The notes beneath the pieces were generated by a model. It was not told the origin of the DNA and ran no database searches. It worked only from the letters and a program-made list of their open reading frames with translations. A stretch of 5,871 nucleotides of DNA from RGIG2560 sp964418385 (GTDB lineage Bacteria > Patescibacteriota > Microgenomatia > UBA1400 > PJMF01): the NCBI GenBank assembly GCA_964418385.1, contig CAYQLH010000057.1:1-5871 (forward strand). Reading direction: 5' to 3'. Positions 1-4,052 of the stretch are shown piece by piece. Made by a program: the position numbers and the translations under genes. How positions within the stretch are numbered: position 1 is the stretch's first letter; the number at the start of each line of letters is the position of its first letter.

Positions 1-70
1 CGCACCAGGATTCGAACCTGGGACCTCTCGAATGTGAATCGAACGCTCTAACCAGCTGAGCCATGCGGCC
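1..70 (-). tRNA. tRNA-Val (anticodon CAC), 3' end cut by window edge
   Basis: Read on the minus strand from base 70, this folds as a tRNA. The 7-nt acceptor strand is GGCCGCA. The D arm has stem GCTC/GAGC and a loop containing GG. The anticodon stem TTCGA/TCGAG closes the loop TTCACAT, and the T arm has stem CCAGG/CCTGG with loop TTCGAAT. The anticodon is CAC (plus-strand bases 34-36), which reads the valine codon GUG, and A35/C36 match the valine identity bases. Four of the seven 3' acceptor bases (TGCG) are present. The last three bases, the discriminator and any encoded CCA lie beyond the left edge. It is transcribed away from the rest of the window. Confidence 0.96.
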
Positions 71-80
71 AAATTGCGTC

Positions 81-108
81 TTGATTTCCAAAGATCTCAT
101 GTTATAAT
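81..108 (+). promoter_or_regulatory. Promoter of the flavin oxidoreductase gene
   Basis: TTGATT (81-86), a 16-nt spacer and TATAAT (103-108), the latter preceded by TGT (100-102) as an extended -10. The predicted start of transcription is at about 115-117, on or next to the ATG at 117, so the mRNA would be essentially leaderless. It overlaps the region needed by the opposing tRNA promoter. Confidence 0.75.
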
Positions 109-116
109 CAAGTGCT

Positions 117-842
117 ATGATTATACCACAAAAAATGAGCGCCAAGCTGAGCAATTTTGAGCAATTGAATGAACGGTTTGGTTGGTATCGTTTTGAGCTT
201 GAGCATCCGTATCGTTTGGAAAATCAGGCGGGGCAATACATGATTATTGAAGTGGGCGCGGGCGTGCGTCGGGCGTATTCGATGTGTGATCGTCCAGACG
301 TGGATTCCAGTTTTGAAATTGTTTTGGATTATAAGCCCAATGGCGTGGGGGTAAATTATATTCGCAATTTGCAATTTGGTGACTCCATTAAGTGCACTGG
401 TCCTTTGGGTCAGTTGACGGTGGGTGAAGTGGCGCACGGTGCTACCTTGTATTTGCTGGCAACTGGGAGTGGGATCTCACCGTTTAAAGCGATAGTCACG
501 GATTTATTGCAAATCAAAAACTTTAAGCAAAAAATTGTTTTGATCTGGAATATGAATTTAGCGAGTGAGTTTTTCTGGCTGGAGGATTTTTTGGCGATTC
601 AGTCGGCTTTTCCCAATTTTGAATTTGTGCCGGTGGTCTCACAACCGGATGCCTCGTGGACACTCGCGCGCGGTTTTGTGGCGGATGTTTTGGCAAATTA
701 CGATTTTAAATACGATGATCATTTTTATTTGTGTGGGAGTCCGCTGATGCTCAATAATACAGTTTTATATCTCCAAAACGAGCGACACATAGAAAAACGG
801 CAAATCACCACTGAACAGTTTTTTGCTGCTGCATCGGCATAA
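117..842 (+). CDS. FNR-type flavin oxidoreductase (NAD(P)H-linked)
   Basis: This is a 241-aa cytoplasmic protein with the two-domain ferredoxin-NADP+ reductase fold. The FAD-binding barrel carries RAYS at 52-55, the RxYS flavin motif. A GxGVNYI segment follows at 76-82, and a GD...GPLG turn runs from 88 to 98. The nucleotide-binding domain starts with ATGSGISPF (115-123), the family's GTGxxP-like loop, and has YLCGSPLML (204-212), matching the C-G-P-P-M motif near the nicotinamide. There is no C-terminal cysteine cluster of the PyrK type, no fused ferredoxin and no membrane segment, so it should pass electrons between NAD(P)H, flavin and an unknown partner. It could be a flavin reductase or a ferredoxin/flavodoxin reductase; its neighbours do not decide this. 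Start: ATG at 117 sits 8 nt after the -10 box with no Shine-Dalgarno, which suits leaderless initiation. ATG at 135 (Met7) is the alternative. It ends in TAA, and no terminator is visible before the next gene. Confidence 0.88.
   Translation: MIIPQKMSAKLSNFEQLNERFGWYRFELEHPYRLENQAGQYMIIEVGAGVRRAYSMCDRPDVDSSFEIVLDYKPNGVGVNYIRNLQFGDSIKCTGPLGQLTVGEVAHGATLYLLATGSGISPFKAIVTDLLQIKNFKQKIVLIWNMNLASEFFWLEDFLAIQSAFPNFEFVPVVSQPDASWTLARGFVADVLANYDFKYDDHFYLCGSPLMLNNTVLYLQNERHIEKRQITTEQFFAAASA
120..130 (-). promoter_or_regulatory. Extended -10 promoter of tRNA-Val
   Basis: The minus strand reads TGTGGTATAAT from 130 to 120: a perfect TATAAT preceded by the TGn (and TRTG) extension. The same 11-mer stands before pheS. 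Transcription would start near 113 and give a leader of about 43 nt before the tRNA. No good -35 is visible (TTGGCG at 145-140 is only 14 nt away), which is acceptable for an extended -10. An alternative weaker -10 is TATAAC at 106-101. The box lies inside codons 2-5 of the flavin oxidoreductase gene on the other strand. Confidence 0.6.
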
Positions 843-878
843 TTGCGAATATTGACCCATAAAGCTTTAAATTGCCTC

Positions 879-907
879 TTGACAAATTCCAAAAAATGTG
901 GAAAATA
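879..907 (+). promoter_or_regulatory. Probable promoter of the 188-aa membrane protein gene
   Basis: A perfect -35 TTGACA (879-884) is followed after 17 nt by a poor -10, AAAATA (902-907). It is preceded by TGTG at 897-900, the extended -10 position. An alternative reading is GAAAAT at 901-906 with a 16-nt spacer. The -35 is clear and the -10 uncertain. The transcript would have a leader of about 40 nt. Confidence 0.5.
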
Positions 908-933
908 TGCGATATTAGCGAGAAAATTGATAT

Positions 934-941
934 AGAAAGGT
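934..941 (+). promoter_or_regulatory. Ribosome binding site of the 188-aa gene
   Basis: The purine-rich AGAAAGGT lies about 10 nt before the ATG at 952 and supports that start. It contrasts with the missing Shine-Dalgarno at the oxidoreductase and pheS starts. Confidence 0.6.
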
Positions 942-951
942 AGCAAAAATT

Positions 952-1518
952 ATGAAAAAGTACATCCCGATTATTTTACCTGTTTTGGCGTTGGCTTTGG
1001 TAGCATATTTTGGCGTGCGTTGGTATCATCATCGCGAAGCGCCAGAGTTGCAAACGCCAGAGGTGGCCAATAGTCCCAGCATTACTCCCATCAGTGAACC
1101 CGATCAAGAGCTTTTGGCGCAATTACGGGCCGGTAAAGGTGATTATGAGGCCGTGGGTTTGCAAGCGCAAACTTCAGATGCACGTGGTGAAATTCGTTAT
1201 CAATTCAAAAACGACAGACTGTTGTTTTCGGTAAATGCTAATTTGCCGAGCGATGAAGGCGAGGAATATCACGTTTTTGTCAAGGAAGCAGGAAGCGAGA
1301 CTTTCCGTGACTTGGGAATTTTGGAATTCACCAAGGGTGGCTTGATCGCGAGTGAAAGTTTGACTATGGATAAGTTGCCACTGGCGGTGGAAATCCGCCG
1401 TGGGGACAGTGTTGTGCTGACTGGAACGATTGCGGCGCCGATCGCAGGTGATCAAAATGCCTCAAATGAGTCAGATGATGCAAATTCCCCTCTTGACAAT
1501 CAGGCTAATCAGGAGTAA
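952..1518 (+). CDS. Single-pass membrane protein with external beta-rich domain (possibly RskA-C-like)
   Basis: A 188-aa protein. MKK at the N-terminus precedes one hydrophobic helix (about residues 5-22, IPIILPVLALALVAYFGV) and then RWYHHR. There is no convincing cleavage site and no lipobox, so it is most likely a signal anchor with the rest outside the cell. Residues about 28-50 are a proline-rich linker. Residues about 60-162 alternate in a beta-sandwich manner. They include EEYHVFVKEAG, then FRDLGILEF, then VEIRRGDSVVLTGTI. That order recalls the C-terminal domain of RskA-type anti-sigma factors, where a Y-x-V-W-like strand, a G-x-L strand and a terminal V-x-G strand recur. This resemblance is from memory and weak, and neither the cytoplasmic zinc-binding anti-sigma domain nor a sigma factor gene is present. 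The last 25 residues are acidic, Asn/Ser-rich and probably disordered. The 3' end contains the promoter of the next gene. Function unknown. Confidence 0.8.
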   Translation: MKKYIPIILPVLALALVAYFGVRWYHHREAPELQTPEVANSPSITPISEPDQELLAQLRAGKGDYEAVGLQAQTSDARGEIRYQFKNDRLLFSVNANLPSDEGEEYHVFVKEAGSETFRDLGILEFTKGGLIASESLTMDKLPLAVEIRRGDSVVLTGTIAAPIAGDQNASNESDDANSPLDNQANQE

Positions 1519-1521
1519 ACT
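1493..1521 (+). promoter_or_regulatory. Promoter of the 67-aa gene, inside the upstream gene's 3' end
   Basis: TTGACA (1493-1498) matches the consensus perfectly. It is separated by exactly 17 nt from TAAACT (1516-1521), which matches TATAAT at four of six positions. The -35 lies in codons for the last residues of the 188-aa protein, and the -10 overlaps its stop codon. Transcription would begin near 1528. Confidence 0.65.
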
Positions 1522-1537
1522 CGAGGTCAGTAAAAAG

Positions 1538-1561
1538 ATGCAGGCGAGAAGACTCGCTTAA
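1538..1561 (+). other. 7-codon upstream ORF overlapping a leader hairpin
   Basis: An ATG at 1538 opens a reading frame for MQARRLA that ends in TAA at 1559-1561, just before the Shine-Dalgarno of the 67-aa gene. The same bases form a hairpin: AGGCGAG (1542-1548) pairs with CTCGCTT (1553-1559) around the loop AAGA. The stem has a perfect 5-bp core plus one G-T and one A-T pair. The tandem AGA codons lie partly in the loop. The only Shine-Dalgarno-like bases are GAGGT at 1523-1527, which would be in the RNA only if transcription comes from further upstream. Both elements are visible; any regulatory role is inferred. Confidence 0.3.
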
Positions 1562-1571
1562 AGGAAAGGTG
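1561..1571 (+). promoter_or_regulatory. Strong ribosome binding site of the 67-aa gene
   Basis: AAGGAAAGGTG ends 2 nt before the ATG at 1574, and the AAGGA core is 8 nt away. It is the strongest Shine-Dalgarno in the window and fixes the start of the small gene. Confidence 0.8.
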
Positions 1572-1573
1572 AA

Positions 1574-1777
1574 ATGGCAGCATTTAGCTACACCAACAAA
1601 AAAGGCGTGAAATACTTTTTGCACACCAAAGAGGTGACGCTTAAAAATGGTCGCGTTCAACGGATTTATTACTTTGCTAAGGACCAACGTGAGGGCTTTT
1701 TGGAAGCGGTTCCTGCTGGTTACAAAGTTGTCGAGACTGAACGCACTGGTATGCCGGTGCTGAAACGTGGCGCTTAA
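1574..1777 (+). CDS. Conserved 67-aa basic protein of unknown function
   Basis: A compact protein with no membrane segment, signal peptide or cysteines. It reads as a chain of short beta-strands: FSYTNKKGVKYFLHTKEVTL, then RVQRIYYFAKDQ, then a PAGYKVVETERTGMPVLKR ending. I recall uncharacterised small proteins with the same framework (KGV-Y-LH-KEVTL, IYYFA, AVPAGYKVVE, GLPVLK) from CPR and some other bacteria, but I cannot name a family. The basic, cysteine-free composition would allow RNA or ribosome association, which is inference only. It has its own promoter and the best Shine-Dalgarno here, and is closed by a strong terminator, so it is probably transcribed alone and well expressed. Confidence 0.85.
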   Translation: MAAFSYTNKKGVKYFLHTKEVTLKNGRVQRIYYFAKDQREGFLEAVPAGYKVVETERTGMPVLKRGA

Positions 1778-1798
1778 GACACGATTTTTTGAAAAATG

Positions 1799-1825
1799 AA
1801 ACCCCGCCTTTGAGGCGGGGTTTTT
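1799..1825 (+). terminator. Intrinsic terminator after the 67-aa gene
   Basis: CCCCGCC (1802-1808) pairs perfectly with GGCGGGG (1814-1820) around the 5-nt loop TTTGA, and a run of five T follows (1821-1825). Flanking AAA/TTT lengthens the stem to 10 bp. It separates the 67-aa gene from the pheS operon, whose promoter begins within about ten bases. Confidence 0.95.
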
Positions 1826-1829
1826 CGCG

Positions 1830-1857
1830 TTTAACAGAGGCAGGAGTGTGGTATAAT
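1830..1857 (+). promoter_or_regulatory. Extended -10 promoter of the pheS-tyrS operon
   Basis: TGTGGTATAAT (1847-1857) combines a TRTG extension with a perfect TATAAT. Possible -35 elements are TTTAAC (1830-1835, 16-nt spacer) or TTAACA (1831-1836, 15-nt spacer). The start of transcription should fall at about 1864-1865, directly on the ATG. This leaves no room for a T-box, leader peptide or Shine-Dalgarno. Confidence 0.85.
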
Positions 1858-1864
1858 AGCCCGT

Positions 1865-2899
1865 ATGACACAAAAAGAATTTGCAAAACAAGCTGACGAA
1901 TTATTGGCTGCTGCCAAAAATGATGGTGACAGTGACTGGTATGGCAGATATTTAGGCAAAAAGGGGCATTTTAAGCAATTTTCGGCGCAAATTCGCGATT
2001 GCGAGGACAAAAAAGCGGCTGGCGAAACGCTTAACCGTTTGAAGGCGGATTTGGAGGCTTTGGCAAGCGCTAAAGCGGCACCAGCAAAAACTGAGACGCA
2101 AGCGACAATCGATTTTACGCTGCCAGCGAGCAATACGCCAGTGGGACATTTGCATCCAGTTTCTCAGGCGACGGAGCGAATTGTGGAGATTTTTTCACGT
2201 TTGGGCTTTATCCGAGTACGACATCCAGAGCTGGATGATGACGAGAACGTTTTTGGGCGGCTCAATATGGCGCCAGGACATCCGGCGCGGGACGAGTGGG
2301 AGACTTTTTTTGTGGAGCATCCCGGTAAACCAGGCAAGCAAGCAATTCGCTGGGTGATGACACCGCACACTTCTAACGGTCAGGTGCATGAGATGATGCG
2401 CTTGGGTAAGCCGCCGATCCGGATGATTAATATTACGCGGACGTATCGACGCCAACAAGACGTAACGCACACACAGATGTTTCATCAATTTGAAGGTTTG
2501 ATGGTGGATCGCGGGGTAAATATTACACATTTGAAGGGTGTTTTGGATTATTTTGCGCGCGAGTTTTACGGTCCGGGGACGCGCAGTCGGATTCGGCCGT
2601 TTCATTTTCAGTTTACTGAGCCGAGCTTTGAGATCGACTTTTCTTGTCATCTGTGCGGTGGCACTGGCAAAATCAACGGTGAAAAATGTAAGTTTTGCAA
2701 ATCTGGTTGGCATGAAGTCGGCGGTGCGGGCATGGTGCATCCCAACGTTTTGACGGCGTGCGGGCTAGATCCGCAAGTATACTCGGGGTTTGCTTTTGGT
2801 TGGGGTATCGAGCGGACGTACACATTGCAAGATAATATTCAGATTGACGATATTCGCGATTTTTATAACGGTAATTTGCAGTTTTTGGAGCAATTTTAA
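1865..2899 (+). CDS. pheS: Phenylalanine-tRNA ligase alpha subunit
   Basis: This is the catalytic alpha subunit of the (alpha-beta)2 class II synthetase that charges tRNA-Phe. At 344 aa it has the usual length. Residues 1 to about 80 are a charged helical arm, the tRNA-binding coiled coil of the family. Next comes HLHPVSQATERIVEIF with LNMAPGHPARDEWETFF (motif 1 region). Motif 2 is RTYRRQQDVTHTQMFHQFEG at 192-211. MVHPNVL follows, and motif 3 is GFAFGWGIER at 308-317 with Arg317. An insertion just before HEVGGAGMVHPNVL carries four cysteines (Cys261, 264, 275, 278) spaced CxxC-x10-CxxC, looking like a small zinc knuckle. ATG at 1865 lies 7 nt after the -10 box with no Shine-Dalgarno, so leaderless translation is predicted. 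The partner pheT is not next to it; tyrS follows after 11 nt. Confidence 0.96.
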   Translation: MTQKEFAKQADELLAAAKNDGDSDWYGRYLGKKGHFKQFSAQIRDCEDKKAAGETLNRLKADLEALASAKAAPAKTETQATIDFTLPASNTPVGHLHPVSQATERIVEIFSRLGFIRVRHPELDDDENVFGRLNMAPGHPARDEWETFFVEHPGKPGKQAIRWVMTPHTSNGQVHEMMRLGKPPIRMINITRTYRRQQDVTHTQMFHQFEGLMVDRGVNITHLKGVLDYFAREFYGPGTRSRIRPFHFQFTEPSFEIDFSCHLCGGTGKINGEKCKFCKSGWHEVGGAGMVHPNVLTACGLDPQVYSGFAFGWGIERTYTLQDNIQIDDIRDFYNGNLQFLEQF

Positions 2900-2902
2900 G
2901 GT
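2898..2902 (+). promoter_or_regulatory. Weak ribosome binding site of tyrS
   Basis: AAGGT overlaps the pheS stop codon (TAA then GG) and lies 8 nt before the ATG at 2911. It suggests translational coupling between the two synthetase genes. Confidence 0.5.
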
Positions 2903-2910
2903 AGACAAGT

Positions 2911-4050
2911 ATGACAGATAAACAAATTTTAACCCGAGGGGTGGCGCAGATTTTACCCGACGAGGAGTCGTTGGCGGCTCTCATGAGTGAGCGAAAATTA
3001 ACGCTTTATATGGGTGTGGATCCCACTGGCGGGACGCTGCATTTAGGTCACAGCGTAGGGTTGCGTAAACTCCAGCAATTTGCGGACGCGGGGCATCACG
3101 TGATTTTGTTGGTGGGCAATGGGACAGTGCGGATTGGCGATCCTACCGGGCGTGACAGCACGCGGCCGATGCTGACGGATGAGCAAATACGGGAAAACTT
3201 TACCACTTGGAAAACACAAGCGAGTCAGATTTTAAATTTTGACCAGGTAGAAATTCGGTATAACGGCGACTGGCTAGATAAATTGACTTACGTGGACATG
3301 GTGCAGCTTTTGGCAAAGACAACGGTGCAGCAGCTTTTGGAGCGTGACATGTTTCAAGAGCGATTGAAGAATAATTTGCCGATTTACGGGCACGAAATCA
3401 TTTATCCAATGATCCAGGGTTATGACTCAGTAGCGATGGACGTGGATTTGGAAATTGGCGGTACTGATCAGACGTTTAACATGCTTATGGGTCGGCAGTT
3501 GCAAAAAACATACAACAATCGCGAAAAATGGATTTTAACGCTGCCAATTATTAACGGTTTGGATGGGCGTAAGATGTCCAAGAGTTTTCATAATTATATC
3601 GGTTTGGACGAGTCGGCACGTGAGATGTACGCCAAAATCATGTCGGCGACGGACAGCGTCATTGGTGAATATTTTACACTTTTAACAGATGTCAGCGATG
3701 AAGAAATTGCAGCGATGCAGCAAGATATGGATGCGGGCGCCAACCCAATGATTTATAAGAAAAAGTTGGCACAAACGATTACGGCTTTTTATCATGGTAT
3801 TGAGGAGGCGGCAGAAGCGGCAGATTTTTGGCAAAAAACGGTTTCTGAGAAGAAATTGCCGGAGAATTTGCCAGTGGTGAGCGTGCCCAGCTTGGATTTG
3901 CCGTTGCCGGAGTTGGCCAAGTTGGCGCAGCCGGAGACGAGTAAATCGCAATTGCGCCGTCTGGATGAGCAAGGAGCGTTAGAATTGCTTGAGGGCAAGA
4001 TTTTACGTATCGGTAAACGGCATTTTTATCAGTTGAGTGTAGAGAAATAA
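2911..4050 (+). CDS. tyrS: Tyrosine-tRNA ligase
   Basis: A class I synthetase that charges tRNA-Tyr in the cytoplasm. The HIGH-type signature is HLGH at 44-47, preceded by YMGVDPTGGTL. KMSKS is present in full at 221-225, and YPMIQGYDSVAMDVDLEIGGTDQ holds the Tyr, Gln and Asp residues that bind tyrosine. The helical anticodon-recognition region (KIMSATDSVIGEYFTLLTD... NPMIYKKKLA) follows. The last 50 residues (SKSQLRRLDEQGALELLEGK) look like an S4-type RNA-binding domain, somewhat degenerate. At 379 aa it is shorter than the common bacterial enzyme of about 420 aa, consistent with the more compact type. It sits 11 nt after pheS and 2 nt before the next gene, so it is part of that operon. No T-box or other tyrosine-responsive leader is visible. 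Confidence 0.96.
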   Translation: MTDKQILTRGVAQILPDEESLAALMSERKLTLYMGVDPTGGTLHLGHSVGLRKLQQFADAGHHVILLVGNGTVRIGDPTGRDSTRPMLTDEQIRENFTTWKTQASQILNFDQVEIRYNGDWLDKLTYVDMVQLLAKTTVQQLLERDMFQERLKNNLPIYGHEIIYPMIQGYDSVAMDVDLEIGGTDQTFNMLMGRQLQKTYNNREKWILTLPIINGLDGRKMSKSFHNYIGLDESAREMYAKIMSATDSVIGEYFTLLTDVSDEEIAAMQQDMDAGANPMIYKKKLAQTITAFYHGIEEAAEAADFWQKTVSEKKLPENLPVVSVPSLDLPLPELAKLAQPETSKSQLRRLDEQGALELLEGKILRIGKRHFYQLSVEK

Positions 4051-4052
4051 AT

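Noticed and set aside
117..842. PyrK-type electron-transfer subunit of dihydroorotate dehydrogenase
   Set aside because: The C-terminal cysteine cluster for a [2Fe-2S] centre is absent and no pyrD lies beside it.
861..872. AAAGCTTTAA palindrome between the first two genes as a terminator or operator
   Set aside because: The 8-bp perfect core is too short and AT-rich for a terminator, has no T-run after it and has no second copy.
1828..1864. Possible T-box or leader RNA before the synthetase genes
   Set aside because: Only about 40 bases separate the upstream terminator from the ATG, and the promoter fills them. The terminator at 1799-1825 belongs to the 67-aa gene.
2195..2740. 181-codon open frame on the minus strand opposite pheS
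   Set aside because: It is antisense to the most conserved part of PheS and has no promoter or ribosome site of its own. Its composition (Arg/His/Thr rich) is that of a shadow frame.
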